Shown: piece after piece, positions 27,398 through 36,210 of the stretch
How the letters are laid out: each line of letters starts with the position of its first letter
How positions within the stretch are numbered: the first letter of the stretch is position 1
Assembly: GCF_031954525.1 (NCBI RefSeq)
Contig: NZ_CP134867.1
Span: 1,674,001 to 1,738,000 of the forward strand
Length of the DNA: 64,000 bases
From: Dyella sp. BiH032
GTDB taxonomy: Bacteria; Pseudomonadota; Gammaproteobacteria; Xanthomonadales; Rhodanobacteraceae
Reading direction: 5' to 3'
Translations under genes and position numbers: made by a program
Notes under the pieces: model-generated
The model's database searches: none
Seen by the model: the letters and a program-made list of their open reading frames with translations, nothing else
What the model was told of the DNA's origin: nothing

Positions 27398-27962
27398 TTT
27401 TGCGATGGGTGGGGGAGCGCTCGCGGACGCTAAGGGTGGCCTCGCGCTCACTGCTCGTCATTCCGGCGCGGGTCGGAATCTAGTGGCGACACGGTTCGGT
27501 TGTCTTGGCGTGGTCGCCAGTCTGGTCTCGCCCCTCGCGGGGCGAGGGTTTCGCTCTCCTGCCGGAGAGCGAGTTACTTCTTCTTTGCTTGCCCAAAGAA
27601 GAAGTAACCAAGAAGAAAGGGCCCCCTGCGCGGCGCCCTCCGCAGCCTACGCTGCTCCGGGTGCGTTGAGGGCTGGCCGGGCTTTTCGATCGGGCATCCT
27701 TGCCCGAATCGAAAAGGCGGGGACGTCCTGTCCCCGCCCGCCTGCGGCGGCCTGATCGTCCAGCCCTCACCGCCGCGAAGGGAACCCGGGAGATCAAGAG
27801 CGCTACGGAGCGTCGCTTCGCTCGCTCTTGTTTGGATTGTTCTCGCCGCGGTACCGCACTTCTCCTTCTCCCCTCCGGGGAGAAGGCTGGGATGAGGGGC
27901 GGGTGCTCGCCAAAACGTTGCTAAGAGCAAAACCCGCAGCACTGATGAGTGACGACGCCCAC
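27398..27962. repeat. Multi-hairpin intergenic repeat block
   Basis: The 565-bp gap between the convergent egtD and mfd genes holds no convincing gene. It contains a series of perfect or near-perfect hairpins: 27527-27546, 27551-27572, 27574-27607 (14-bp stem TTACTTCTTCTTTG), 27682-27716, 27716-27738 and 27865-27887. The composition and order look like a dispersed element that I associate with Xanthomonadales genomes from memory. ORFs that cross it read through hairpin arms and are unlikely to be real. Confidence 0.7.
27865..27887. repeat. REP-like hairpin, CCTTCTCCCC/GGGGAGAAGG
   Basis: A 10-bp stem with a TCC loop, followed by GCTGGGATGAGGGG. The same core and tail recur near 42.4 kb (twice, with a reverse-oriented mate) and at 55515-55537. 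Confidence 0.7.
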
Positions 27963-30900
27963 TCAAGCCGCCGGCCGTCGCGCCCCCAATTGCACGAGAA
28001 TCTCCTGCGCACTCCGGATCCGCTCCGCCGCACCCGGCAGTTCCAGGATCACCTTCAGCTTGTCCTGACCGTCCAGCTTGTAGACGCGCGGCTGGCTCTG
28101 GATCAGGCGGATGATGGCCATCGGGTCGACGTCGGGTTTTTCGCGGAAAGTGATGCGTCCGCCGTTCGGGCCGAAGTCCACCTTGCGGATGCCCAGCGGC
28201 GTGGCCATCAGTTTCAGGCCCGCGATGGCGAACAGGTTCTTGGTGGCGTCCGGCAGCAGGCCGAAGCGGTCGATCATTTCCACTTGCAGGTCGCGCAGTG
28301 CTTCGTCATTGCGCGCGCTGGCGATGCGCTTGTACAGGGTCAGGCGCGTGTGGACGTCCGGCAGGTAGTCGTCGGGAATCAGGGCGGGGAGGTGCAGTTC
28401 CACCTCAGTCTCGTGTTCGGAGCTGAGGTCGAAGTCCGGCACCTTGCCCGACTTCAGCGCACGCACCGCGCGTTCCAGTAGCTCGGTATAGAGGCCGAAG
28501 CCGATCTCCTGGATCTGCCCCGACTGCTCATCACCGAGCAGCTCGCCGGCACCGCGGATCTCCAGGTCGTGCGTGGCGAGCGTAAAGCCCGCGCCCAGTT
28601 CCTCCAGCGATGCCAGCGCTTCCAGGCGCTTCTCCGCATCGGCAGTCATCGCCTTGCGGTCCGGCACGACCAGGTAGGCATAGGCGCGATGGTGCGAGCG
28701 GCCCACGCGGCCGCGCAGCTGGTGCAGCTGCGCCAGGCCGAAGCGGTCGGCACGGTCGATGATGATCGTGTTGGCGGTCGGGATGTCGATGCCCGTCTCG
28801 ATGATGGTGGTGCACACCAGCACGTTGAAGCGCTGGCGGTGGAAATCCGCCATCACCTGCTCCAGCTCGCGCTCGGCCATCTGGCCATGGGCGATGCCGA
28901 TGCGCGCTTCGGGAATCAGCTCTTGCAGCTCGCGCGCGGTGCGCTCGATGCTGTCCACCTCGTTGTGCAGGAAGTACACCTGGCCGCCGCGCGCCAGCTC
29001 GCGCTGGAACGCTTCGCGGATCGTCGCCGGGTCCCAGGCGTTGACGAAGGTACGCACGGCCATGCGGTGCGCCGGCGGCGTGGCGATCAGCGAGAGATCG
29101 CGCAGTCCGCTCATTGCCATGTTCAGCGTGCGCGGGATCGGCGTGGCAGTCATGGTCAGCAGGTCGACTTCGGCGCGCAGCTTCTTCAGCTGCTCCTTCT
29201 GGCGCACGCCGAAGCGCTGCTCCTCGTCCACGATCACCAGGCCGAGGTTCTTGAACTTGATGTCCGGCTGCAGCAGCTTGTGCGTGCCGACGATCACATC
29301 GATCTGGCCATCGGCCAGGCGCTTGAGCGCCTCGTTCACTTCCTTGGTGGACTTAAAGCGCGACAGCACGTCCACCCGCACCGGCCAGTCGGCGAAACGA
29401 TCGGCGAAGTTGCGGTAGTGCTGCTGCGCGAGCAGGGTGGTCGGCACCAGCACCGCCACCTGCTTGCCCGCCGTGGCGGCGGCGAAGGCGGCGCGCAGCG
29501 CGACTTCCGTCTTGCCGAAGCCCACGTCGCCGCAGATCACGCGATCCATCGCGCGCGGCGCGGCCAGGTCGCCGAGCACCGCATCGATCGCCTGCTGCTG
29601 GTCCGGAGTCTCCTCGAATGGGAAGCTGCCGCCGAATTCCTCCACCAGTTGGCGGTCGATCGGAAGCGATTCGCCGCCGCGCGCTTCGCGCTGCGCATAG
29701 ATGGCCAGCAGCTCCGCGGCGACGTCGCGCACTTTCTCCGCAGCCTTGCGGCGCGCGCGTTCCCAGGCATCGCCGCCCAGCGAATGCAGCGGCGCCAGTT
29801 CCGGCGCGGTGCCGGTGTAGCGGCTGACCAGGCCCAGCTGCGCCACCGGCACGTAGAGCTTGTCGCCCTTGGCGTATTCGATGGTGAGGAACTCGCCTTC
29901 GGTGCCGCCCAGCTCCATCGACACCAGGCCCTGGTAGCGGCCCACGCCGTGATCGACGTGCACGATAGGTGCACCGATGGTCAGTTCGGTGAGGTCGCGG
30001 ATGATGGCGTCGGGATCGCGCGCGGCCCCACGGCGGCGTTTGCGCTCGGTACGCACGCGTTCGCCGTACAACTCGCGCTCGGTGAGCACGGTGATGGCCG
30101 GCTGCTTCAGCGCGAAACCCTGTTCCAGGCCCGCGATGGCGATGGCGAACTTCGGTCCGCTGCCGTCGGCACCCATGAAGCGCGGCCAGCCGTCGATGCT
30201 TTCCGGCTTGAGTCCCGCGGCCGCCAACGTCTCGATCAAGGCCTCGCGGCGGCCCGCCGAATCCGCGGCGATCAGCACGCGGCCGGGGTAGCTGGCCATG
30301 AAGTGCCGCAACGAGGTGCCCGGTTCCTCGCCCTTGCGATTGAGCGGCAGCTCCGGCGCCGGTTGCGTGCCGACGTCCACGGCGTGTTCGTGGCCGCTTT
30401 CCACCACTTCCACGCGCAACCGCCGGTTGAGCTGTTCGCGCAACTGTTCCGGGGGCAGGTACAGCTCGGCCGGGGGCAGCACGGGGCGCTCGATATCGTG
30501 CGCGCGCTGGTCGTAGCGTTCGCCAGTCTGCTGCCAGAACTGCTCGGCCGACTCCAGGGTGCCTTCGCCGAGTACGAAGACCGCGCCCTCCGCCAGGTAA
30601 TCGAACAGCGTCGCCGTCTGCTCGAAGAACAGCGGCAGGTAATACTCGATGCCGCCCGGCGTCACGCCTTCCTTCATGTCCTGATAGAGCGGGCAGCGGC
30701 GGACGTCGATGGGAAAGCGTTCGCGCAGCTTGCCGCGGAAGTCCTTGGCGGCCTGTTCGGTCAGCGGGAATTCGCGCGCGGGAAGCAGTTCGACTTTTTC
30801 CACCGGCTGCTGCGAGCGCTGCGTTTCCGGGTCGAAACTGCGGATCGATTCGACTTCGTCGTCGAACAGCTCCACCCGGTACGGCTCGCCCGCGCCCATC

Positions 30901-31457
30901 GGGAAGATGTCGATCAGCGCGCCGCGCACGGCGAAGTCGCCCGGCTCAGCCACCTGCGGCACGTTCCGGTAGCCGGCGGCTTCCAGGCGGCGCTGTTCGG
31001 CGGAGAGGTCCAGCTTCTGGCCTTTCTTCAGCACCAGGCCTGATCCGGTGACGTGGCTGTGCGGCGCGATGCGCTGCATCAGGGTCGCCACCGGCACCAC
31101 CAGCACGCCGCGCCGCGTCGCCGGCAGGCTGTACAGCGTGGCGATGCGCTGGGAGACGATTTCCGGATGCGGGCTGAAAATGTCGTAAGGCAGGGTTTCC
31201 CAGTCCGGGAAATGCAGCACCGGCAGATCGCCGGCGAACAGTTTCAGTTCCTCCTCCAGCGCATGCGCGCGCTGCGTGTCGCGCGTCACCGCGACGAGCA
31301 GGCCCTCATGCGCGCGCGCGGCCTCGGCCACCACCAGGGCGCGGGCCGAGCCGTGCGGCGGCGTCCAATAGCGGCGGTGCTTGGGCGTGGAGGGAAACGG
31401 CGGAAGGGGAACCGTGCGGGATGGCATGGGACTGGGCATGTGGCGCTGGCGTTCCAT
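27963..31457 (-). CDS. mfd: Transcription-repair coupling factor Mfd
   Basis: A 1164-residue DNA translocase that removes stalled RNA polymerase and recruits UvrA. In order: UvrB-like N-terminal domains (about 20-340), the polymerase-interaction (CarD-like) domain near 495-560 (IVHVDHGVGRYQGLVSMELG), helicase motifs with Walker A GDVGFGKTEVAL (about 640) and DEEQRFGV (about 743), the TRG region (GIDIPTANTIIIDRADRFGL, GRVGRS, about 885-920), and the C-terminal domain. Length is close to E. coli (1148). The first Met (31457) is assumed; several in-frame Met codons follow. Confidence 0.97.
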   Translation of the reverse strand: MERQRHMPSPMPSRTVPLPPFPSTPKHRRYWTPPHGSARALVVAEAARAHEGLLVAVTRDTQRAHALEEELKLFAGDLPVLHFPDWETLPYDIFSPHPEIVSQRIATLYSLPATRRGVLVVPVATLMQRIAPHSHVTGSGLVLKKGQKLDLSAEQRRLEAAGYRNVPQVAEPGDFAVRGALIDIFPMGAGEPYRVELFDDEVESIRSFDPETQRSQQPVEKVELLPAREFPLTEQAAKDFRGKLRERFPIDVRRCPLYQDMKEGVTPGGIEYYLPLFFEQTATLFDYLAEGAVFVLGEGTLESAEQFWQQTGERYDQRAHDIERPVLPPAELYLPPEQLREQLNRRLRVEVVESGHEHAVDVGTQPAPELPLNRKGEEPGTSLRHFMASYPGRVLIAADSAGRREALIETLAAAGLKPESIDGWPRFMGADGSGPKFAIAIAGLEQGFALKQPAITVLTERELYGERVRTERKRRRGAARDPDAIIRDLTELTIGAPIVHVDHGVGRYQGLVSMELGGTEGEFLTIEYAKGDKLYVPVAQLGLVSRYTGTAPELAPLHSLGGDAWERARRKAAEKVRDVAAELLAIYAQREARGGESLPIDRQLVEEFGGSFPFEETPDQQQAIDAVLGDLAAPRAMDRVICGDVGFGKTEVALRAAFAAATAGKQVAVLVPTTLLAQQHYRNFADRFADWPVRVDVLSRFKSTKEVNEALKRLADGQIDVIVGTHKLLQPDIKFKNLGLVIVDEEQRFGVRQKEQLKKLRAEVDLLTMTATPIPRTLNMAMSGLRDLSLIATPPAHRMAVRTFVNAWDPATIREAFQRELARGGQVYFLHNEVDSIERTARELQELIPEARIGIAHGQMAERELEQVMADFHRQRFNVLVCTTIIETGIDIPTANTIIIDRADRFGLAQLHQLRGRVGRSHHRAYAYLVVPDRKAMTADAEKRLEALASLEELGAGFTLATHDLEIRGAGELLGDEQSGQIQEIGFGLYTELLERAVRALKSGKVPDFDLSSEHETEVELHLPALIPDDYLPDVHTRLTLYKRIASARNDEALRDLQVEMIDRFGLLPDATKNLFAIAGLKLMATPLGIRKVDFGPNGGRITFREKPDVDPMAIIRLIQSQPRVYKLDGQDKLKVILELPGAAERIRSAQEILVQLGARRPAA

Positions 31458-31504
31458 GGCGCCGGCCAGGAGGGCCGCGCCGGTAAAGCGGGCAAGTGTA
31501 ACGC

Positions 31505-31530
31505 GACCGCCCCGGCGGGCCGGGGCGGTC
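31505..31530 (-). terminator. GC-rich hairpin downstream of GNAT gene
   Basis: GACCGCCCCGGC and CCGGGGCGGTC form a strong stem 53 bases after the GNAT stop codon, just upstream of mfd. There is no T-run on the minus strand, so this may end transcription only partly. Confidence 0.4.
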
Positions 31531-31582
31531 GAAAGTCACGAGTCTCGGATCAGGCGCGCATGCGGCGCGCGAATGGGGGCGG

Positions 31583-32200
31583 TCAGAGGCGCAGCGCGAT
31601 CTGCGTGGTGCCCGGTTCTTCCGGGGTCAGGCGGCGGGTGAAGCCCAGCTCCTTGCACAGTTGCAGCATCGGGCGGTTCTCCAGCAGCACATAGCCCCAG
31701 ACCTCCGACAGCCCGCGCTGGCGGCAGTCGTCCACCAGCCGTTGCATCAGCAGGGCACCCAGGCCCAGGCGGCTCCAGTCGTGCTCGACCAGTACGGAGA
31801 ACTCGGCGCTGTTGGCCGCCTCGTCCACGTAGATGCGGCCCACGCCCCGCATTTCCGCCGGCTGCACGGTGTCGTCCATCAGCACGAAGGCGGTTTCGAA
31901 GCGGGGATCGATGCGGCACAGGCGCTGCGCCATCGGCGCCGGCAGCTCGGACATGGCATGCAGGAAACGGCGGCGGATGTCCTCCGGCGACAGCCGGCTG
32001 AAGCAGCGCTGCAGCGCGGCCACGTCGCCGGGCTCGATCGCGCGCAAATGGAGCTCGCGGCCGTCGCGGGTCGTCACCAGCTCGCCCTTGGCGGGCGTGG
32101 TCGCCTCGGCCAACCGGGGGCGGGCGAAGCGTTCGCTGCTGGGTGGGGGGAGGGGGCGCCGGGTGGCGGGAGACATATCGGAAAGAAGGTTCGCAGCCAT
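31583..32200 (-). CDS. GNAT family acetyltransferase (PatZ/Pat catalytic domain-like)
   Basis: A 205-residue protein. After a Pro-rich start, LHLRAIEPGDVAALQRCFSR and LSPEDIRRRFLHAMSELP match the acetyltransferase part of PatZ-type protein lysine acetyltransferases, with acetyl-CoA-binding SRLGLGALLMQRLVDDCRQR and WGYVLLENRPMLQLCKELGF. The large NDP-forming CoA-ligase part of PatZ is missing. It may acetylate proteins or a small substrate. Confidence 0.8.
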   Translation of the reverse strand: MAANLLSDMSPATRRPLPPPSSERFARPRLAEATTPAKGELVTTRDGRELHLRAIEPGDVAALQRCFSRLSPEDIRRRFLHAMSELPAPMAQRLCRIDPRFETAFVLMDDTVQPAEMRGVGRIYVDEAANSAEFSVLVEHDWSRLGLGALLMQRLVDDCRQRGLSEVWGYVLLENRPMLQLCKELGFTRRLTPEEPGTTQIALRL

Positions 32201-32384
32201 GTCCGTACTTTACCGTATTGTGTGCGTCGCAACATGAACGAAAACGGCGCAACCATGCGGCTTCGCGTCGCGCACGGCTCAGTCCATGCTGCGACTCTGC
32301 ATGATCCAGGGAGAGACAGTGTCCCCGTCAGGCCATCACAATGCGCGCGATAGCGGCCACGGAATGTGGGCGCGGAGTGAAAGC

Positions 32385-32771
32385 ATGAGCAAGGCCGGCA
32401 AAGGCATGACCCCCGTTCAGCTGGAGGCCCTGTGCGGGGCGTGGCCGGGGGTCACCCGCGACATCAAGTGGGGCGCCGACCTGGTTTTCAGCGTAGGCGG
32501 CAAGATGTTCGCGGTGATGCCGGCGGATCCGGTCGCCTACGGCCATCGGCTGGGCATCAAGGTGGCCGACGAGCGCTTCCTGGAGTTGACCGACCAGCCG
32601 GGCATCGTGCCGTCTCCCTATCTGGCTCGTGCCCACTGGGTTTCCGTGGTCGAGCCGCAGCGCTTCGCCACCGCCGAGCTGGCGGCCCTGGTGCGAGATT
32701 CGTACGTCCTGGTGCGTGCCAAGCTCACCAAGAAACTGCAAAAAGAGCTGGGGCCGTTGCCCCCGGCCTGA
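32385..32771 (+). CDS. MmcQ/YjbR family protein
   Basis: A 128-residue protein with the YjbR double-wing DNA-binding-like fold: LCGAWPGVTRDIKWGADLVF, GGKMFAVM, and late RDSYVLVRAKLTKKLQ. The ATG at 32385 has GGAG 8 bases upstream. It is 18 bp before a VOC protein on the same strand. The role of the family is not firmly known. Confidence 0.85.
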   Translation: MSKAGKGMTPVQLEALCGAWPGVTRDIKWGADLVFSVGGKMFAVMPADPVAYGHRLGIKVADERFLELTDQPGIVPSPYLARAHWVSVVEPQRFATAELAALVRDSYVLVRAKLTKKLQKELGPLPPA

Positions 32772-32789
32772 AAACCCTTCGGAGAAACG

Positions 32790-33179
32790 ATGAAACAGCA
32801 CCTCGGCGCCCTCGCGCTGCTCGTGGCCGACTATGACCAGGCTATCGCCTGGTACACGCGCGTCCTCAACTTCGAACTGGTCGAAGACACCCGCCTGGAC
32901 GAAGAAAAGCGCTGGGTGATCCTGGCCCCGCGCGGTTCCGCCGAGACCCGCCTGCTGCTGGCGCGCGCCGCGAACGAGGAACAGCGTGCCTCGATCGGCC
33001 ACCAGGCTGGCGGACGCGTGTTCCTGCTGCTTCATACCGACGATTTCTGGCGCGACTACGAACGCATGAAAGCCGCGGGCTGCACATTCTGCGAAGAGCC
33101 GCGCGAAGAGGCCTACGGCACCGTGGTGGTGTTCCAGGACCTCTACGGCAACAAGTGGGACCTGTTGCAACGCAAGTGA
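32790..33179 (+). CDS. VOC (glyoxalase/bleomycin resistance) family protein
   Basis: A 129-residue single-domain vicinal-oxygen-chelate protein: LGALALLVADYDQAIAWYTR, FELVEDTRLDEEKRWVILAP, and the closing VVVFQDLYGNKWDLLQ with a metal-ligand pattern. Likely a dioxygenase, isomerase or drug-binding protein; the substrate is unknown. It follows the YjbR gene closely and probably shares its transcript. Confidence 0.86.
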   Translation: MKQHLGALALLVADYDQAIAWYTRVLNFELVEDTRLDEEKRWVILAPRGSAETRLLLARAANEEQRASIGHQAGGRVFLLLHTDDFWRDYERMKAAGCTFCEEPREEAYGTVVVFQDLYGNKWDLLQRK

Positions 33180-33188
33180 GCGATCCGC

Positions 33189-34097
33189 TCAGTCGGCGAT
33201 ATCGGGCTCGAAGAAGCTCCACGCCACGTCGGGGAACTGCGCTTTCATGGCGCGTTCCACCGCGTTGATGTTCTGCACCAGCGCGAGGTTGTCCGCCGCG
33301 GGCGCCATGCGCGCCTTCACCGAGACCATCACTTCCGGCCCGAGCTGCAGGGTGATCAGGTTCAGCACCACGTCCACTTCCGGGCGCGCATTGAGGAATG
33401 ACAGCAGCTCTTCGCGCCGGCGCGGCTCCACACCCTGGCCGATCAGCAGCGCCTTTACTTCCACCGCCACCGCCACGGCCACCACGATCAGCAGCACGCC
33501 GATGGCGATGGTGCCCAGTGCGTCGAACATCAGGTTGCCGGTGAGCATGGTCGCCACGATCGCCAGCAGCGCGAGCACCAGGCCGAGCAGGGCGGCGAGG
33601 TCCTCGCCGAAGATCACCAGCAGCTCGCTGGAACGCGTGTGGCGGAACCATTGCCACAGCCCCATGCCGTCGCGCGCCTTGTTCACTTCCTGCATGCAGC
33701 CGCGCATCGAGATGCCTTCCATCACGATGCCGAACACCAGCACGCCCACCGCCAGCCACGGACGCTGCAGCGGTTCCGGCGCACTCAGTTTGTGCACGCC
33801 TTCGTAGACCGAAAACATGCCGCCCACGCTGAACAGCAGGATCGCCACCAGGAGCGACCAGAAGTACAACGCACGGCCCCAGCCCAGCGGATATTCCTCG
33901 CTCGGCGCGCGCCGAGCCTGGCGCATGCCGAGCAGCAGCAGGCCCTGGTTGCCGCAATCGGCCAGCGAATGGATCGCCTCCGCCAGCATCGCGCCCGAGC
34001 CGGTGAAGATCGCCGCGGCGAGCTTGCTGACAAAGATGGCGAAGTTGGCGCCCAGCGCCAGAAAGATCGCCTTCGCCGAATTCGCGTGACCGGACAT
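33189..34097 (-). CDS. Cation diffusion facilitator transporter, ZnT9-like
   Basis: A 302-residue CDF protein with six membrane segments and a C-terminal cytoplasmic domain. TM2 carries AEAIHSLADCGNQ (His and Asp ligands) while TM5 has FGEDLAALLGL, where the canonical His-x3-Asp is replaced by Glu-Asp spacing. This resembles the SLC30A9/ZnT9 branch rather than YiiP. Zn, Mn or another divalent metal is possible. It converges on the VOC gene with a 9-bp gap. Confidence 0.87.
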   Translation of the reverse strand: MSGHANSAKAIFLALGANFAIFVSKLAAAIFTGSGAMLAEAIHSLADCGNQGLLLLGMRQARRAPSEEYPLGWGRALYFWSLLVAILLFSVGGMFSVYEGVHKLSAPEPLQRPWLAVGVLVFGIVMEGISMRGCMQEVNKARDGMGLWQWFRHTRSSELLVIFGEDLAALLGLVLALLAIVATMLTGNLMFDALGTIAIGVLLIVVAVAVAVEVKALLIGQGVEPRRREELLSFLNARPEVDVVLNLITLQLGPEVMVSVKARMAPAADNLALVQNINAVERAMKAQFPDVAWSFFEPDIAD

Positions 34098-34165
34098 CGG
34101 TTCTTCCCTGGAGAGTTCTGTGGTGGATGGAGCGACAGGATGAAGGAGCGGCCGCGAAGCGCGCG

Positions 34166-34675
34166 TCAGCGGATGCCGACGCCCACGCCTACGCCGAAGT
34201 GCACGTTGTTCTTGCCGCTGCTCAGTTCGCTGGCCGTCCAGACGTGCGATTGGTTCACCTTCACCAGCGGGAACACGTACGGCGCTTCGCCGACCTTGCC
34301 GGCGCGGCTGCCGGCGATCTGGCCGTCGAGGGTCATCAAGGCGCCGGGCGGATAATCCATCGGCTCCACATAGCCGGGCATGGTGGCGATGAAGCGGCCC
34401 AGGCCGCTGTCGTTCGCCTTCGGCCGCTGCGAGCCGTCCAGCGGGTAGGCCAGCACTTCGATCTCGCTGTGATCGGCCAGGTTGTGCACGGCGACGACGC
34501 GGCCGCCCCAGACGACCGGTGCATTGGCATAACGCTCAGGCGCCTCGGCCACATTGAACGGCGCTGCGGCGATGGTGCCGGTCGCCTTGTAGATCGGCGC
34601 CGGCGCGCAGGCGGCCAGGGCGAGCAGCGACGCAGCGGCCGCCAGGCGGAGCAGCGGGGAAGCGATGGTGCGCAT
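34166..34675 (-). CDS. Slp family outer membrane lipoprotein
   Basis: A 169-residue lipoprotein with lipobox LLALAAC (Cys23). The body matches the Slp/YeaY family: IAAAPFNVAEAPERYANAPV, VVWGGRVVAVHNLADHSEIE, VLAYPLDGSQRP. Slp is a starvation/stationary-phase lipoprotein in E. coli. The ATG at 34675 was chosen because AGGAG lies 7 bases upstream; a longer form lacks this site. Confidence 0.9.
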   Translation of the reverse strand: MRTIASPLLRLAAAASLLALAACAPAPIYKATGTIAAAPFNVAEAPERYANAPVVWGGRVVAVHNLADHSEIEVLAYPLDGSQRPKANDSGLGRFIATMPGYVEPMDYPPGALMTLDGQIAGSRAGKVGEAPYVFPLVKVNQSHVWTASELSSGKNNVHFGVGVGVGIR

Positions 34676-34754
34676 GGACGGTCTCCTGTTCGCGTTCGGC
34701 GGCGCCAAGCTTAGCCGCCGGCAAGTTCCTGCGATAGCGCCGCCCGCCCCCGTT

Positions 34755-35633
34755 TCAGCCGGCGGTTTCGGCGATCAGCCAGTCGAGGTGCCAAGTGGCC
34801 GGGCGTTCCTGCGACAGCAGGCGGCCCAGTGCGCGCAGCGGCTCGCGCAAGGCCTCGTCCAGCTTCCACGGCGCGTTGAGCACGACCATGCCCGAGCCGT
34901 TGAGGCGTAGCGGCGAATCGTCCGGACGCACCAGCAGTTCCGCGCGCAACGCGCGCTTGACGCCGCTGTGCTGCACCCAGCGCAGGAACGGCTGCACCTG
35001 GCTGCGCAGCTTGATCGGATACCACACCGCATAGACGCCGGTCGGCCAGCGCAGCAATGCAGCCTTCAGCGCCCGCTCGATCACCCGGTATTCCGCTTCC
35101 TGCGCTTCGTACGGCGGATCGATCAGCACCAGGCCGCGCTTTTCCTTCGGCGGCAGCAGCGCCTTCAGCGCTTCGTAGCCGTTGCGTTCGTGCACGTGCA
35201 CGCGATGATCGCGGTGAAACAGTTCGCGCAAGCGAGCGGCTTCTTCCGGATGCAGTTCGCACAGCTGCGCACTGTCCTCCGCGCGCATCGCGCCGGCGGC
35301 CTGCAACGGCGAGCCGGGGTACAGGCGCAGGCCGTTCTCGTTGCCGGGCAGGGCAAGCACGCTGTCCAGCCAGTGCCGCAGCAACGGCGGCAGCGGGCCG
35401 ACGTGCGCGCCCTGGTGCAGATCGGGGAACAGCAGGCGCGCGATGCCGTCCTTGTACTCGCCGGTCTTGCCGGCCTCGGCACCGTCGAGCGCGTAGCAGC
35501 CGCTGCCGGCGTGCGTGTCGATCACGCAGAAGGGCGTCGGCTTGGCCTTGAGCGCCTCGATCAGCGCGAACAGCACGGCGTGCTTGAGAACGTCGGCGAA
35601 ATTGCCGGCGTGGTAGGCGTGGCGGTAATTCAT
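34755..35633 (-). CDS. rlmJ: 23S rRNA (adenine(2030)-N(6))-methyltransferase RlmJ
   Basis: A 292-residue SAM methyltransferase for m6A2030 in 23S rRNA. It begins MNYRHAYHAGNFADVLKH, the RlmJ signature, and has the N6-adenine catalytic motif DPPYE in GLVLIDPPYEAQEAEYRVIE. Length is close to E. coli (280). The upstream in-frame extension is not used because the MNYRHAYHAGN start is family-invariant. Confidence 0.95.
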   Translation of the reverse strand: MNYRHAYHAGNFADVLKHAVLFALIEALKAKPTPFCVIDTHAGSGCYALDGAEAGKTGEYKDGIARLLFPDLHQGAHVGPLPPLLRHWLDSVLALPGNENGLRLYPGSPLQAAGAMRAEDSAQLCELHPEEAARLRELFHRDHRVHVHERNGYEALKALLPPKEKRGLVLIDPPYEAQEAEYRVIERALKAALLRWPTGVYAVWYPIKLRSQVQPFLRWVQHSGVKRALRAELLVRPDDSPLRLNGSGMVVLNAPWKLDEALREPLRALGRLLSQERPATWHLDWLIAETAG

Positions 35634-35702
35634 CGGGGCGATTGTAGTGGGGATGGCCGAGGCGAAGTGGCCCCTCGGCGAAATTCCGTCCTGCGAGGGC
35701 GC

Positions 35703-36131
35703 ATGAACCCTTCTCCAGAGTTGTCCCCCCGATGGCCCGCTGGCATCCTGCCGCCCATGCTGCGCCATCTTCTCCCATCGCTCCGCCGATCGCGTGCGCT
35801 GTTCGCGCTGGCGCTGTGCGCGTGGCTGCTGATGGCAAGCATGGCCTGGGCCTCCGGCGGCTGCTGCGAGGCCATGCAGGGCGGGGCGGCCAAGGCCATG
35901 GCGATGGACGGCCATGCGGGCATGGACGACATGCCGCAGCACGCGTCCCACGACCATGGCGCCGGTCATTGGGCCTCCGACTGCACCTGCGCTCACATTC
36001 CCGCCAACCTGCCCGGCGTATCCCTGGTGACCGCCGGCCATCCCGCGCCATCGCGCTTGGGTATGCCTAGGGGCGACGAGGAAGCGCCGCAACCGCCGTC
36101 CAAGCCTCCCTTGAGGCCACCCTCGGCCTGA
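35703..36131 (+). CDS. copL: CopL-family metal-binding regulatory protein
   Basis: A 142-residue protein immediately upstream of copA. It has a hydrophobic export segment (FALALCAWLLMASMAWA), then a Cys/His/Met-rich region: GGCCEAM, MAMDGHAGMDDMPQHASHDH, and CTCAH, the CopL hallmark. In Xanthomonas an intact copL is needed for copper-induced copAB expression (established work on CopL). Here its TGA is part of the 5' arm of a stem that hides the copA ribosome site, giving a direct route for that dependence. The tail is Pro-rich. The Met at 35703 is used; a later Met at 35758 is possible. Confidence 0.82.
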   Translation: MNPSPELSPRWPAGILPPMLRHLLPSLRRSRALFALALCAWLLMASMAWASGGCCEAMQGGAAKAMAMDGHAGMDDMPQHASHDHGAGHWASDCTCAHIPANLPGVSLVTAGHPAPSRLGMPRGDEEAPQPPSKPPLRPPSA

Positions 36132-36206
36132 CTCCGTGCATGGCGCGGCTGCCAGGCGGCCGTCCTTTTCCATGCCTGCACGGCAGGCACGAGCATGACG
36201 GAGTCA
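36129..36206 (+). promoter_or_regulatory. Stem pairing copL stop codon with copA ribosome binding site
   Basis: The 5' arm TGACTCCGTGCATG (36129-36142) starts with the copL stop codon. It is complementary to CATGACGGAGTCA (36194-36206), which contains the copA GGAG site (36200-36203) seven bases before the copA ATG; only one G bulges. A smaller hairpin TGCCTG/CAGGCA (36173-36189) lies inside. Ribosomes finishing copL would unfold the stem and expose the copA start. The pairing is seen directly; the regulatory role is inferred. Confidence 0.7.
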
Positions 36207-36210
36207 TTCG

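Noticed and set aside
25112..27451. Minus-strand open frame of 779 codons opposite egtB-egtD
   Set aside because: Antisense to two confidently identified enzymes, with biased composition and no motifs.
27574..27966. Small open frames inside the repeat block (for example 130 codons, minus strand)
   Set aside because: The translation passes through hairpin arms (ends FFFGQAKKK-like) and reflects the repeat, not a protein.
28569..31043. Plus-strand open frame of 824 codons opposite mfd
   Set aside because: The minus strand encodes a complete Mfd with all helicase motifs; the opposite frame shows no domain.
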